DNA from: Candidatus Obscuribacterales bacterium
Lineage (GTDB): Bacteria; Cyanobacteriota; Vampirovibrionia; Obscuribacterales; Obscuribacteraceae
Direction: 5' to 3'
Assembly: GCA_020050835.1 (NCBI GenBank)
Contig: JAGVKB010000070.1
Location: 1-38,542, forward strand
Length of the DNA stretch: 38,542 bases
The translations under genes were made by a program, and so were the position numbers. Shown here in pieces: positions 24,327 to 34,285 of this stretch. Each line of letters starts with the position of its first letter. The first letter of the stretch is position 1. The notes beneath the pieces are model-generated. The model did not search any database. It was not told the origin of the DNA and saw only the letters and a program-made list of their open reading frames with translations.

Positions 24327-25916
24327 ATGGCAGACAAATTTGATTATGTAGTTGTCGGCTCTGGCTTCGGAGGCGGCACCGCGGCGCTTCGCCTTGCGCA
24401 AGCAGGCAAACGCGTCTGCGTGCTCGAGCGCGGTCGACGATGGCATGGAAAGAACCTGCCACCGGCACCAGGCGAAAAGCCCGCTTCAGCATTTCCAGAA
24501 CTTGGCGACACCAGCTTCTTCTGGGGCCGCCAGCTCTGGCGACCGACCAGGCAACGACTCGGACTCTACGAAATGAAGCAGATGATCAACCTGCAAGGGC
24601 TCGTCGGAGCAGGAGTAGGAGGCGGTTCCTTGATCTGGGCCAATGTGGTTGTGAAAGCTCCAGACTGGGTTTTCGAAAAGAACTGGCCAAAGGACATCAA
24701 CCGCCGGACGCTCGATTCTTACTATCACCGGGCCGATCCCTACCTGCGGCCCAAACTGATTCCGGGCATAGCGACCCAGATCAACTCCGGCGACGGCAAA
24801 TACAATCATCGCGCCGAAGCGCTCAGACTGTCCGCCGAAAAGGTAGGCCGCCCCTGGCGTCCTGTGCCGCTGGCCGTCAACTTCGGCGACCAGACAAACG
24901 CCCAACCAAACGGTCACGGCAACGCCAGACAGCTCGGTTGCAATCTGTGCGGGTTATGCACGGCAGGTTGCCCGCAAGGGGCCAAAAACACCGTCGACAA
25001 AACCTACATTGCCGAAGCCGAAGCGCTCGGTGCCGAGGTCTGGCCGCTTCATCTGGCGACCGGAATTGAGCCGACCGAAGGTGGCTATCGCGTTCATTTC
25101 AAGCGCTTCAACTTGGATGGTACGGTGGCCGAGACCGGATGTGTAGAAGCGAAACGGGTTGTTCTTTCAGCCGGCACGTTCGGTTCGACCGAACTGCTCT
25201 TGAATTGCCGTAAGAACGGCCTGCTGCCCAATTTGAGCAAGGCGCTCGGCACACGCTTCAGCATCAACGGAAACGTTTTGGGGGGAGCGCTCGCGGTCGG
25301 AAAGGCGAACGCACCGGTCAACACGAATTCCGGCCCGGCGATCGCCTCGATGATCGATTACGGTCGCTTCGCAATTGAGGATATCGCCAATCCAACCTGG
25401 ACCGCCGGCATTGTCGGAGAGACAAACATCAAACGCATAATTGCGTTCACACTGGCCCTTACCGGTTACAAACAAACCGCCAAAGTCTCGGCTCAAGCAG
25501 CTCGTGATCTCCTGCTCTACGTAGGTGTCGGCGACGACGGCGCGCGCGGACGGCTCGTGTTGAACAAACTCGGGCTGCTCGGTCTCAAATGGCCGGGCGG
25601 CATCAGTCGCGAGCCCGGGATTCAAGCGCTGCACAAAGCGATGGCGGAGCTCGCCAAGGCCCAGGGTCGCCGCTATGTTCCCAACGCAATGTCGATCTTC
25701 AACCGGCCGGTGACATATCACCCACTGGGAGGCTGTCCGATGGCAGATACCGTTGAAACCGGTGTGGTTGACTCCTACGGAAGAGTTTTCGGCTATCCCG
25801 GACTCTTCATCGCCGACGGCTCAGTCGTGCCGACTGCGCTGGGAAGCAACCCGTCCTACACAATCGCCGCACTGGCTGAGCGGATTGCCGAACGGCTGGC
25901 AAAGGAGCTTGACTGA
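24327..25916 (+). CDS. GMC-family oxidoreductase, cholesterol-oxidase-like
   Basis: 529 aa from ATG 24327 behind GGGGGAGG; 37 in-frame residues further upstream precede the FAD motif and lack a ribosome site. FAD binding: DYVVVGSGFGGGTAALRLA (GSGFGGG at 11-17) and the GMC signature GAGVGGGSLIWANV (94-107). The C-terminal HPLGGCPM and GLFIADGSVVPTALGSNPS hold the catalytic His/Asn pair region. A Cys cluster C-x2-C-x2-C-x3-C (205, 208, 211, 215) resembles the Fe-S-like motif of one clade of cholesterol/alcohol oxidoreductases. It should oxidise a hydrophobic alcohol such as a sterol, hopanoid or long-chain alcohol. No signal peptide. Confidence 0.88.
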   Translation: MADKFDYVVVGSGFGGGTAALRLAQAGKRVCVLERGRRWHGKNLPPAPGEKPASAFPELGDTSFFWGRQLWRPTRQRLGLYEMKQMINLQGLVGAGVGGGSLIWANVVVKAPDWVFEKNWPKDINRRTLDSYYHRADPYLRPKLIPGIATQINSGDGKYNHRAEALRLSAEKVGRPWRPVPLAVNFGDQTNAQPNGHGNARQLGCNLCGLCTAGCPQGAKNTVDKTYIAEAEALGAEVWPLHLATGIEPTEGGYRVHFKRFNLDGTVAETGCVEAKRVVLSAGTFGSTELLLNCRKNGLLPNLSKALGTRFSINGNVLGGALAVGKANAPVNTNSGPAIASMIDYGRFAIEDIANPTWTAGIVGETNIKRIIAFTLALTGYKQTAKVSAQAARDLLLYVGVGDDGARGRLVLNKLGLLGLKWPGGISREPGIQALHKAMAELAKAQGRRYVPNAMSIFNRPVTYHPLGGCPMADTVETGVVDSYGRVFGYPGLFIADGSVVPTALGSNPSYTIAALAERIAERLAKELD

Positions 25917-25973
25917 GGTTGAGACTTCGACTGGCTGGCTGATCAGCTGCCGGCAACCCCAACAATCACCTTG

Positions 25974-26047
25974 CAGCGATTCGACCCAGCCCGGAAAACT
26001 TGCTATAGGCACCGTTTTTCGAGTTGGGACTTCGAATCGCTGTTTTT
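25974..26047 (+). terminator. Terminator of the GMC oxidoreductase gene
   Basis: CAGCGATTCGA (25974-25984) pairs perfectly with TCGAATCGCTG (26032-26042), followed by TTTTT. CCCA/TGGG inside may extend it; the loop is long. Confidence 0.65.
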
Positions 26048-26113
26048 CTGATTTAGTACTCTATTCTATAGTACGACTTGAATGCACAACAATCAATACC
26101 CGTACCACTATCA

Positions 26114-26902
26114 TCATAGGGGAACATCTTTTTGCACGCTTGCGTCAGAGTTCTTCGCCACCTCGTACAGCTTCGTCAAACAAGCCACCATCGACAGCTG
26201 CACAGCGAAATATGAAGCGCCTTCGACCAACGCTTTGATCGCCAGAGCAGCAATCGAAACAGGCATAGATACGCCCTGTTGCCAGAGCAGATCATAACCG
26301 ACGTGCAGTGCAGACCAAAGCATGCACATCGGCAAAAAGAGCGAAAGAAATACTGGCGCGAGATAACGAAATGACAACCAAAACTTCTTGTCCATCAGCC
26401 TGTGACTTTCTCTCAAAGCAGCTACAGCACCGCGATCTTCAATGCAAACCAAAACAATTGCAAGGGCGGATTTCAGCGACCACCAAACGCCCGGTGGAAT
26501 GATCACAATGGCGATTGCAATCAAAGCAGAATTTTGTGTCAAGCTCATCGATTTGAGCAGCAAGATCAAGAATGACACAGGCAGCGCGATTGGAGCGTAG
26601 AACATAGCCTGCAAGAAGATCAGACTCAAGAGCGGAATACCACTATGTGAAATCTGAAAGTTTTTTCGGGAGTCTTCATCTAGTAAATCAGACCACGCTT
26701 GCCGCACCACTAAGCACGCCACAGCCAACAAGACTGCCTGGCCAGCCAGTTTCGCCCAGCTCTCAAATCCGGCGATAAATCCCGCACACAAAGAAAACAG
26801 AAGATAAACAACGAGCAACAACGGCTGCTCGTTGACTCCCTTGTCAGTGAAGCGGAACGACTCAATGATGTCGCCTTGCCACTTCAATTGGGACTTGTCC
26901 AT
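26114..26902 (-). CDS. Polytopic membrane protein coupled to clpC
   Basis: 262 aa with about six hydrophobic segments (about 27-47, 50-70, 90-118, 122-150, 175-200 and 208-235). The N-terminus (SQLKWQGDIIESFRFTDKGVN) is cytoplasmic in style. RGAVAALRESHRLMDKKFWLSF resembles a helix found in the membrane domain of glycerophosphodiester-phosphodiesterase-type proteins (D/G..AL..S..L....FW), a weak hint only. The start codon lies 3 nt after the clpC stop, so it is very likely translated from the clpC mRNA; its ribosome site is inside clpC. Confidence 0.82.
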   Translation of the reverse strand: MDKSQLKWQGDIIESFRFTDKGVNEQPLLLVVYLLFSLCAGFIAGFESWAKLAGQAVLLAVACLVVRQAWSDLLDEDSRKNFQISHSGIPLLSLIFLQAMFYAPIALPVSFLILLLKSMSLTQNSALIAIAIVIIPPGVWWSLKSALAIVLVCIEDRGAVAALRESHRLMDKKFWLSFRYLAPVFLSLFLPMCMLWSALHVGYDLLWQQGVSMPVSIAALAIKALVEGASYFAVQLSMVACLTKLYEVAKNSDASVQKDVPL

Positions 26903-26905
26903 TTG

Positions 26906-29446
26906 TTAGCCTTTGGTGGCCGACGCCTTTTCTTCCCCTGACTTGTCGTCTGAAGACTTCTCAGCCTTCTCGGCTTTTTCCGCCTTCGAAGCTTTTTTAG
27001 TAGCTTTGTCGAACTTCAAGATTTCGCCATCAAGAGTGGTATCAATCACGTCGCCTTCTTTGAAGCGGCCCTGCAATACTTGCTCGGCCAGAGCATCTTC
27101 AAGCAACCTTTGAATTGATCTGCGCAACGGACGGGCTCCGTAGGTCGGATTGTATCCATCGTTCGCGATGAAATCTTTCACTTCGTCCGTGATGTGAAGC
27201 TCCATACCTTGAGATTTTATGCGATTTTGCAGATCGGTCGTCATGAGATCGACTATCCTTCTGATCTCTTCTTTGGTCAGCTGCTGGAACACGATAATCT
27301 CGTCGATTCTGTTCAAGAACTCCGGACGGAAAGTCTTCTTCATCGAATCCATCACGAGATCTTTGATCTTCTTATAGCGCTGATTGTGCTCTTCGTTGTC
27401 ACCGGACGCCCGCTGGAAGCCAACTTGCAACGCGCTCTTATCAATGAATTGAGCACCAACGTTGGAGGTCATGATGATGATCGTATTCTTGAAATCGACC
27501 GTTCGGCCCTTGCTATCGGAGAGGCGCCCGTCATCGAGAATCTGGAGCAGGACGTTGAAGACATCAGGATGGGCCTTTTCGATTTCATCGAAGAGCACCA
27601 CACAATACGGTTTGCGGCGAACCGCCTCGGTCAACTGTCCGCCTTCCTGATAACCAACATAGCCTGGCGGCGAACCGATTAACTTTGAAGTTGTGTGTTG
27701 CTCCATCATTTCGGACATGTCGATCCGCACCAGCGCATCTTCCGAACCGAAAAAGTATCCCGCTAGAGCCTTAGCCAACTCGGTCTTGCCGACTCCGGTC
27801 GGTCCGGCGAAGATGAAGCTGCCGATCGGGCGCAACGGATTTTTCAAACCGACACGAGCCCGACGAATCGCTTTACAGACCGCTTCCACCGCCTCATCCT
27901 GCCCGATCACCCGTTGATGAAGGACATCTGACATATGCAGCAGTTTTTCAGACTCGCCTTCGGTCAGCTTCAACAACGGAATGCCGGTCCAGGACGAGAC
28001 GACATAAGCTACCTCTTCAGCAGTCACGACCGGTTTTTCGCTTTCTTGCTTGGCTTTCCACTGCGTTTGTATTTCTCGAATCTTCTCGGAAAGCTTGGTT
28101 TCTTGTTCGCGCAGCGAGGCCGCCTTCTCGAATTCCTGATTGCGGATCGCCATCTCTTTGTCGCGGCGCACCTTGCGCAATTCACGCTCTACTTCTTTCC
28201 CTTCCGGCGGTAGCGAACTTGCTCGCAAGCGGACTCTCGAAGACGCTTCATCGATCAAATCAATCGCTTTATCCGGCAGGTAGCGGTCACTGATATAGCG
28301 ATCAGAGAGCTTAGCCGCTTGATCGATCGCTTCTTCCGAAATGATCAATCTGTGATGCTCTTCATACTTCGGACGTAACCCGCGCAGAATTTCAATAGTT
28401 TCGTCGACCGACGGCGGATCGATGATTACCGGTTGAAATCGACGTTCTAAGGCAGCATCGCGCTCGATGTGCTTACGATATTCATCCATGGTGGTAGCGC
28501 CTATGCACTGCAACTCTCCGCGAGCGAGCGCCGGCTTCAAGATATTGGCAGCGTCAATCGCCCCTTCGGCAGCGCCTGCCCCGATCAGAGTATGCAGCTC
28601 GTCGATCACGAGCATCACATTGCCGGCAGCCCGGATTTCGTCCATGATCTTCTTAAGTCTTTCTTCGAATTCTCCGCGATATTTCGTTCCGGCGACGAGC
28701 AGACCGATGTCGAGCATGACGATTTTCTTGTCGGAAAGAATCTCCGGTACATCAGCGTTGGAAATTCTGATTGCAAGACCTTCGGCGATCGCCGTTTTAC
28801 CAACGCCTGGCTCGCCGATCAAGACCGGATTGTTTTTAGTACGTCGACCGAGAATTTGAATGACACGCTCGATCTCCTTTTCCCGCCCGACGACTGGATC
28901 CAGACGTCCTTCTTGGGCCGCTTGAGTTAGATTCAAGCCAAACTCATCAAGTGTTGGCGTCTTAGATCGTCCGGTTCCTGCCGATGTGGTGGCACCAGAA
29001 GTCGCCGCTCCGCTCTCTCCCAGCAATCTGATTACATGACTGCGCACTTTAGTCAGATCGACTCCGAGGTTCTCCAGCACTCTCGCTGCAACCCCTTCAC
29101 CTTCCCGAATCAGGCCTAGCAGCAGGTGCTCAGTTCCGATGTAATTGTGTCCAAGCTGTCTGGCTTCATCCCAGGACAGCTCGAGAACTCTTTTGGCGCG
29201 CGGCGTAAACGGAATCTCCACCGCCACGAATCCCGAACCACGACCGATGATTTTCTCGACTTCGACGCGCGCATCTTTCAGATTCACACCCATCGACTTC
29301 AGAGTTTTAGCGGCTATTCCTGTTCCTTCGCCAATCAACCCCAGTAGTATCTGCTCTGTACCGACGAAGTTGTGCCCAAGTCGGCGCGCTTCTTCCTGCG
29401 CCAACATAATCACCTTGATGGCTTTTTCGGTAAACCTCTCAAACAT
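26906..29446 (-). CDS. clpC: ClpC AAA+ unfoldase
   Basis: 846 aa. Two Clp-N repeats (1-70 and 78-145) beginning [13 protein letters not shown]. First AAA+ domain with Walker A GEPGVGKT (211-218) and Walker [14 protein letters not shown]-type coiled linker ([20 protein letters not shown], about 425-470) identifies ClpC rather than ClpA or ClpB. Second AAA+ with GPTGVGKT and a ClpP-binding-type loop region. It unfolds substrates for ClpP in the cytoplasm. The last 30 residues are an unusual Lys/Glu/Ala tail with AEK repeats ([20 protein letters not shown]). The ATG is preceded by GGGAGG at 11 nt. Confidence 0.97.
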   Translation of the reverse strand: MFERFTEKAIKVIMLAQEEARRLGHNFVGTEQILLGLIGEGTGIAAKTLKSMGVNLKDARVEVEKIIGRGSGFVAVEIPFTPRAKRVLELSWDEARQLGHNYIGTEHLLLGLIREGEGVAARVLENLGVDLTKVRSHVIRLLGESGAATSGATTSAGTGRSKTPTLDEFGLNLTQAAQEGRLDPVVGREKEIERVIQILGRRTKNNPVLIGEPGVGKTAIAEGLAIRISNADVPEILSDKKIVMLDIGLLVAGTKYRGEFEERLKKIMDEIRAAGNVMLVIDELHTLIGAGAAEGAIDAANILKPALARGELQCIGATTMDEYRKHIERDAALERRFQPVIIDPPSVDETIEILRGLRPKYEEHHRLIISEEAIDQAAKLSDRYISDRYLPDKAIDLIDEASSRVRLRASSLPPEGKEVERELRKVRRDKEMAIRNQEFEKAASLREQETKLSEKIREIQTQWKAKQESEKPVVTAEEVAYVVSSWTGIPLLKLTEGESEKLLHMSDVLHQRVIGQDEAVEAVCKAIRRARVGLKNPLRPIGSFIFAGPTGVGKTELAKALAGYFFGSEDALVRIDMSEMMEQHTTSKLIGSPPGYVGYQEGGQLTEAVRRKPYCVVLFDEIEKAHPDVFNVLLQILDDGRLSDSKGRTVDFKNTIIIMTSNVGAQFIDKSALQVGFQRASGDNEEHNQRYKKIKDLVMDSMKKTFRPEFLNRIDEIIVFQQLTKEEIRRIVDLMTTDLQNRIKSQGMELHITDEVKDFIANDGYNPTYGARPLRRSIQRLLEDALAEQVLQGRFKEGDVIDTTLDGEILKFDKATKKASKAEKAEKAEKSSDDKSGEEKASATKG

Positions 29447-29697
29447 TGCCGCCCAGGCCTCCCTAGAGTCCTTTAATGTGATTCCATTCTAACATCAAAA
29501 AATCGCGCTCCATTGCCCTCCTCCGTCAATTCCACCTGGTAATCGCGCGCCCCGCTGGGCATTCCCATTCGGAATCGATGGTTGCGCGCTATGCAAGCGC
29601 AATCACAATGAGTTTAGCTTTTTTCTGAGCGTTGCTTACTACTTCCGCCCTGTCAAGCGATTCTTGAAGCACCATAAAGAATACTAGAGCGTGCTTG

Positions 29698-32016
29698 TTA
29701 AGCGTGCTCCTCACCACCGGTGCACACCTGTGCAAAGATGCATTCCTTCGAGGAGCAGGCGATCTGGTCTCCCCGCTTCAGAGTTTTGTAAATGAGCAAG
29801 CTTTCGCACTGTGGACATTTTGTGCTGCCGTTTGGACCACCCTTGATTAGCGGTGGATACCAGAAGGCGGTAGTGCATTTCTTTTGCGTGTAGTGGCTGC
29901 AACCGTAGAAAATCTTTCCACGTCGCGACTTCTTGACTATGATCTCCCCACCACAATCTTCCCGGGGACAAGCAACTCCAGTCGATTTGACGATCGGGCG
30001 CTGTTCCTGACATGTCTCTGAGGAGCAGACGAGATAATCGCCATAGCGGCCATATCGAATGATCATCGGCGCAGTGCAAGTCTTGCACGATTCATCGGAT
30101 GGTCTGTCTGGCGGCACCGGATTACCATCTTTTGTAAGGGCAATCTTGGTGGTGCACGCCGGATAATTGACACAACCGAGGAATTGGCCAAATCTGGACG
30201 AGCGCACAGCCATCGCTTCACCGCAAGTCGGGCACTTGTGCTCAGACAAAATGACTATCTTGTCCATGCTGTCACGCGCTTTCTTGAGCGTCTCGCCGAA
30301 CGGCTGGTAGAACTCTTTCAACATGCCGTGCCATTCAATTTCGTCTTCTTCGATTTTGTCGAGCTTGGCTTCCATCTCGGCAGTAAATCGCACGTCGACA
30401 ATATCACCGAAATGTTCAACCAGAAGTGCATTGACTGCCTGGCCCAACTTCGTCGGGCAGAGCATCTTGCCTTGTTTCTCAACATACTTGCGATCGATAA
30501 TCGTCGCCACCGTAGTAGCGTACGTTGACGGTCTGCCGATGCCAAGCTCTTCCAGTGTTTTCACCAGGCTGGCTTCGTTGTAACGCGGAGGTGGCTGAGT
30601 GAAATGCTGTTTCGGATTGAGCGCCCGCAACTTTACTTCTTCTCCTTCCGAGAGCTCCGGCAAGTTGTTTGTAGCCTCATCATCCGCTTCGCTGGGGGAA
30701 TCACCATTTGCTGGACGATTGTAGACAATGGTGAAACCGGGGAATTTCGTATCAGTCGCTGAAGCTCTGAAAAGACCAATTCCGGCCGTCATCTCTACCG
30801 TCTTGGTTACGAGCTCGGCAGCCGCCATTTGGCTGGCCAAGAAGCGCTCCCAGATTAGCTTGTAAAGCTTGTTTTGATCGTTGTTGAGATATTGTTTGAT
30901 CGACTCCGGGGTGCGCTCGACGCTAGTTGGCCGAATCGCTTCGTGAGCGTCTTGCACGTTTTTGGCCTTGCGTGTGTAAACACGTGGCTTATCAGGACAG
31001 TACTGTTTGCCATAGCGAGTGGAGATATGACTGAGCGCTTCTTCCTGTGCTTGAGAAGAGATTCTAGTCGAGTCGGTTCTCATGTAGGTGATTAAACCGA
31101 CCGGTCCTTGCGGTCCCAGCTCGACCCCTTCATATAGACCTTGCGCCACCTGCATAGTCTTCTTGACAGCAAAACCTAGTTGCAACGCCGCTTCCCTTTG
31201 AAGCGTCGAAGTAATAAATGGCGGCTGCGGCTGCTTTTGACTGGTTTTGTCATTGACAGCTAAAACTTTGAAATCTTTGCTCTCGACCGCCTTTACAATC
31301 TGATTGGCGATCTTTTCGCTATCAATAATGAAGGAGCTGGACGACGGCTTCTCGGTAGCTGGGATTACACGCTTGCCATCGTACTTGACCAGAGCCGCAG
31401 TGAATGACTGCTTTGATTTCGCCTTAGAGAGATCTGCTTTGATAGACCAGTACTCTTGTGCGTCGAAACCTTCGATTTCGCTCTCGCGCTCACAGATTAG
31501 CCGGACAGCAACGCTCTGTACACGTCCTGCCGAACGACCATTTACCTTACGCCAGAGCAACGGACTTATCTTATATCCGACCAGGCGATCCAGAACTCGT
31601 CTGGCTTGTTGAGCATCAACCAGTCGTTTGTCTATCTGGCGAGGAGATTTGATCGCCGCCAGAACAGCTTCTTTGGTAATCTCGTTGAACTCGATACGAT
31701 GCAACTTGTTCTTCGGCAAGCCAAGCAGCTCGGCCAGGTGCCACGCAATTGCTTCGCCCTCGCGGTCAGGGTCGGGTGCGAGATAGACATGATCAGCCTC
31801 TTCCGCTGCTTCACGTAGCTCCTGCACGATTGGCTCCTTCTCACGAAGAATCTCGTACTGAGGCTCGAAGTTTTTCCGCACATTAACGCCAAGCTTTGTT
31901 CTCGGCAGATCTCTAATGTGGCCAATGCTGGCCTTAACCTGGAAATCTTTTCCAAGAATTTTGCTGATCGTTTTCGCCTTTGCGGGAGACTCAACGATTA
32001 CGAGTGACTTTCCCAT
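29698..32016 (-). CDS. topA: DNA topoisomerase I
   Basis: 772 aa from ATG 32016, at which the TOPRIM strand begins (MGKSLVIVESPAKAKT); a TTG 15 nt upstream is also possible as neither has a clear ribosome site. The TOPRIM acidic motif APDPDREGEA (80-89) and the active-site Tyr311 in GLITYMRTDS are intact. The C-terminus has four zinc-ribbon modules: CPTC...C, CKTC...C, CPREDC...C and CPQC...C. It relaxes negative supercoils by single-strand passage. It is unlinked in sequence from clpC (251-bp gap) and tsaE (257-bp gap), all on the minus strand. Confidence 0.97.
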   Translation of the reverse strand: MGKSLVIVESPAKAKTISKILGKDFQVKASIGHIRDLPRTKLGVNVRKNFEPQYEILREKEPIVQELREAAEEADHVYLAPDPDREGEAIAWHLAELLGLPKNKLHRIEFNEITKEAVLAAIKSPRQIDKRLVDAQQARRVLDRLVGYKISPLLWRKVNGRSAGRVQSVAVRLICERESEIEGFDAQEYWSIKADLSKAKSKQSFTAALVKYDGKRVIPATEKPSSSSFIIDSEKIANQIVKAVESKDFKVLAVNDKTSQKQPQPPFITSTLQREAALQLGFAVKKTMQVAQGLYEGVELGPQGPVGLITYMRTDSTRISSQAQEEALSHISTRYGKQYCPDKPRVYTRKAKNVQDAHEAIRPTSVERTPESIKQYLNNDQNKLYKLIWERFLASQMAAAELVTKTVEMTAGIGLFRASATDTKFPGFTIVYNRPANGDSPSEADDEATNNLPELSEGEEVKLRALNPKQHFTQPPPRYNEASLVKTLEELGIGRPSTYATTVATIIDRKYVEKQGKMLCPTKLGQAVNALLVEHFGDIVDVRFTAEMEAKLDKIEEDEIEWHGMLKEFYQPFGETLKKARDSMDKIVILSEHKCPTCGEAMAVRSSRFGQFLGCVNYPACTTKIALTKDGNPVPPDRPSDESCKTCTAPMIIRYGRYGDYLVCSSETCQEQRPIVKSTGVACPREDCGGEIIVKKSRRGKIFYGCSHYTQKKCTTAFWYPPLIKGGPNGSTKCPQCESLLIYKTLKRGDQIACSSKECIFAQVCTGGEEHA

Positions 32017-32273
32017 CTGAACTGCAACCAATTTTTCTGTAGTCCTGCCGTTTAATTTACACCTAAGTTACGCCGATCGAACGCGAAGCTGCCTTTTTAT
32101 ACCCCAGCTGAGCGTTCAGCGCTTATGCCTGTCAAGATACCGTGACGAAGGCTGAGTATAACACGGTCGTCAACCCCCACCAGAGAAACTCGACTCACTG
32201 GATGTCACTAGCCTAGTACAGACTACCAACGCTCAAGTCGAACTTTTCAGCCCAGCACAAGCGAAATGACATC

Positions 32274-32795
32274 TTATGTATATATAGCGCTACTATTAAT
32301 ATCTCGAATTAGACGAATCGATTTTGCGCCCACTCCGGAAACGGAAACGCTACGCCCCTGTTCGTTTTCAAAATAGTCAATCTCTATTAACAGGTAGTCG
32401 GTCAGGTACGTAAGTATGTGCTCGGCCCATTCAATTACTACCACTGCCGGTCCATAGATAAATTCATCGAGCTCGGTTCTCAGCAGCTCGAGCGATCGGC
32501 CGCCCACTGCGGCTTGCGTCACCGGGTCATCGGCGACTCTGTATAGGTCCAGGTGATAAAGCGGCAGTCGTCCCGAATGATACTCGTTCAACATCGTGAA
32601 GGTGGGGCTCACAATCGGCTCTGTAACTCCGAGCGCCTCCCCCACGCCCTGAACCAGACAAGTCTTTCCAGCTCCCAGCGGACCGGTGAGAGCAACTATT
32701 GCCGACTCGTCCACCGCCTGACCGATTGCCCGGCCAAACGCCTTTGTCTTGTCGGCACTTGAAAGAACCAGCTCCAGCTTGTCGATTTCACTCAT
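32274..32795 (-). CDS. tsaE: tRNA threonylcarbamoyladenosine ATPase TsaE
   Basis: 173 aa from ATG 32795; 13 more in-frame residues up to 32834 are possible, but family members start about 35 residues before the P-loop, as here. Walker A GPLGAGKT (38-45), SPTFTMLNEY (switch), YHLDLYRV, and VVVIEWAEH (Walker B-like) are all typical. TsaE works with TsaB and TsaD to make t6A37 in ANN-decoding tRNAs. The C-terminus is about 20 residues longer than in E. coli. It lies 84 nt below the probable 6S RNA terminator on the same strand. Confidence 0.94.
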   Translation of the reverse strand: MSEIDKLELVLSSADKTKAFGRAIGQAVDESAIVALTGPLGAGKTCLVQGVGEALGVTEPIVSPTFTMLNEYHSGRLPLYHLDLYRVADDPVTQAAVGGRSLELLRTELDEFIYGPAVVVIEWAEHILTYLTDYLLIEIDYFENEQGRSVSVSGVGAKSIRLIRDINSSAIYT

Positions 32796-32878
32796 GAATG
32801 ATGTGCTTGACTTTCCGACCGCAAAAAACTTCATCCGCAGTCGCGCGGGTTTAAGTCTTATTGCATTTTTCTTTGGCT

Positions 32879-33080
32879 AAAAATAGGTCTCAGCCAAGGA
32901 CCTGCCGCGAGTTTTGACCCGGATAAACCAGGTGGGGAACCTCCTTAACGACTTTTCGTTTCCTACTCCTTGCAACCAGAAGCGCAAGGTTCATAGGTAT
33001 ACGTCCGCGTTTCGAGACGGAACCCCTATTACTCGATGCTGTAGGACAAAACTTACTGTGCTCTGTCCCGGACCGAGACT
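32879..33080 (-). ncRNA. ssrS: Probable 6S RNA
   Basis: About 200 nt on the minus strand. A promoter (TTGACA-18-TATGAT) places the 5' end near 33080. The ends pair: GTCTC (33079-33075) with GAGAC (32891-32887), then GGAC with GTCC. A large open bubble follows (AGAGCACAGTA against CGCGGCAG). Then AGTTTTGxCC pairs with GGxxCAAAACT and GGGGttCC with GGttCCCC, giving a rod with a central bubble, as in 6S RNA, the RNA-polymerase-binding regulator. A terminator AGGTC-N9-GACCT-A-TTTTT gives the 3' end. The architecture, size and self-contained transcription unit all fit; the identity rests on structure, not on an alignment. Another structured leader upstream of tsaE is the alternative. Confidence 0.65.
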
Positions 33081-33086
33081 ACAAAG

Positions 33087-33116
33087 ATCATAACGGGGTG
33101 CATCGAACGATGTCAA
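33087..33116 (-). promoter_or_regulatory. Near-consensus promoter of the 6S-like RNA
   Basis: TTGACA (33116-33111) and TATGAT (33092-33087) with an 18-bp spacer, the best promoter in the window. The -35 overlaps the stop codon of the upstream TPR gene. Confidence 0.8.
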
Positions 33117-34141
33117 TGCAATACCGACCCTCTCACAACCTTTCGAGTGTGCGGCTTGTTATCATCGCCAGCACCAGCCGGTAAACATTCGCTGCCGGTT
33201 AAAACAGGCTGGTGATCAATAATTCTGGCCGCTGCCGGATGCACGTCCGGCAATTGGTTAGACAAGCGCAGCCCACCATAGAAGCGCGTGTATAGATCGG
33301 TCCCGATCGGCTGGAGCTTCACGCCACTTTGTCCGGTTGGCTGGTCGAGCTGGCTTTCAAGATTTGAAGCTACTTCATCGAGAGACTCCTGCCGTAGCCG
33401 TGACCACTGCTTGTACAAGTCGGCTCTAGCCTGGGCAGACTTCCTTGAAGCCTCCGTCTTTTCCTGTGCCCGCCGCTTGATCTCCTCGACCCTTGCTTTT
33501 GCTAACTCGGGATCCGGCGCCGCATACTGCACTATCTTGCCGACGGTTGCCGCTTGCGGCTGCGTAGCCAATTCAATTTCGTGCGCCGCCTCTTCCTGAA
33601 TCAATCTAGCTTCTGCTTCCGCCAGGCCAAGAGCACCGGATGCAAAAGTGTCTCCCATCATCTGATGCTTTACTTTCTCGAAGGTCAATTCTTGCCGAAT
33701 GTGAGATTTCGTCCTTGCTATCAACTCATCTTCGTTGGACGAGGGGATGACCGGTCCGGAATCGTCAAACGGCGTTGCACTACCGGTAGTATCAATCTTT
33801 GATAAGCTGAATTTCGGAGACGGCTGTTTATATGCCGCAAGAGCCTTCTTACAGTATGCTGAAACTTGGCCATGCGGATCGAGCCGATAGCTCAGTCCGT
33901 ACTCGACGATCGCCTGCTCATGGTGCCCAGTTCTGACGAGAGAATCAGCGAGATAGTAGTGTGCAAGCGCGTTCTGTGGGCTCTCCTCGACAGCCAGGCT
34001 AAAATAAATGACTGCATGCTGGTATCGGCCAAGAGCGTGATGCTTGAGTCCGTTCTCGAAAGTGCCGGCTGCCAGGCAGATCGAATAATCGCTGACGAGC
34101 AGAACTATGAGAAGAATAGAGATGCCTGTTTTGCTAAGCAT
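33113..34141 (-). CDS. Secreted TPR protein, paralogue of the left-edge TPR
   Basis: 342 aa, start 9 nt after GGAGCGGGG. Signal peptide 1-25 (ISILLIVLLVSDYSICLAAG). Two to three TPR motifs (27-105), containing ALAHYYLADSL and EYGLSYRLDPHGQVSAYC. A long charged, probably coiled-coil middle (135-255). A C-terminal part with ASNLESQ (258-264) and GTDLYTR (280-286). The same order and motifs occur in the 345-aa protein at 825-1862. No catalytic residues are evident. It probably acts as an envelope scaffold. The next gene on the same strand (34286-35779) is another secreted TPR protein. Confidence 0.85.
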   Translation of the reverse strand: MLSKTGISILLIVLLVSDYSICLAAGTFENGLKHHALGRYQHAVIYFSLAVEESPQNALAHYYLADSLVRTGHHEQAIVEYGLSYRLDPHGQVSAYCKKALAAYKQPSPKFSLSKIDTTGSATPFDDSGPVIPSSNEDELIARTKSHIRQELTFEKVKHQMMGDTFASGALGLAEAEARLIQEEAAHEIELATQPQAATVGKIVQYAAPDPELAKARVEEIKRRAQEKTEASRKSAQARADLYKQWSRLRQESLDEVASNLESQLDQPTGQSGVKLQPIGTDLYTRFYGGLRLSNQLPDVHPAAARIIDHQPVLTGSECLPAGAGDDNKPHTRKVVRGSVLH

Positions 34142-34285
34142 CGGCGTAAGCCCCGCTCCAAAATGCCTTCCCAGCTCAGGAATGTCTCACTATTAAGTTT
34201 AAGGGCTCTACAGCCGAGATGCAAGATTGAGTTCGCCAGCAACATGTAGCATCCGGGGCGTATCTGCCAGAAAGGACCGCAGAGC

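Noticed and set aside
32879-33080. The structured RNA read on the plus strand
   Set aside because: The folding would be symmetrical, but only the minus strand has a good promoter (TTGACA-18-TATGAT) at one end and a hairpin plus TTTTT at the other.
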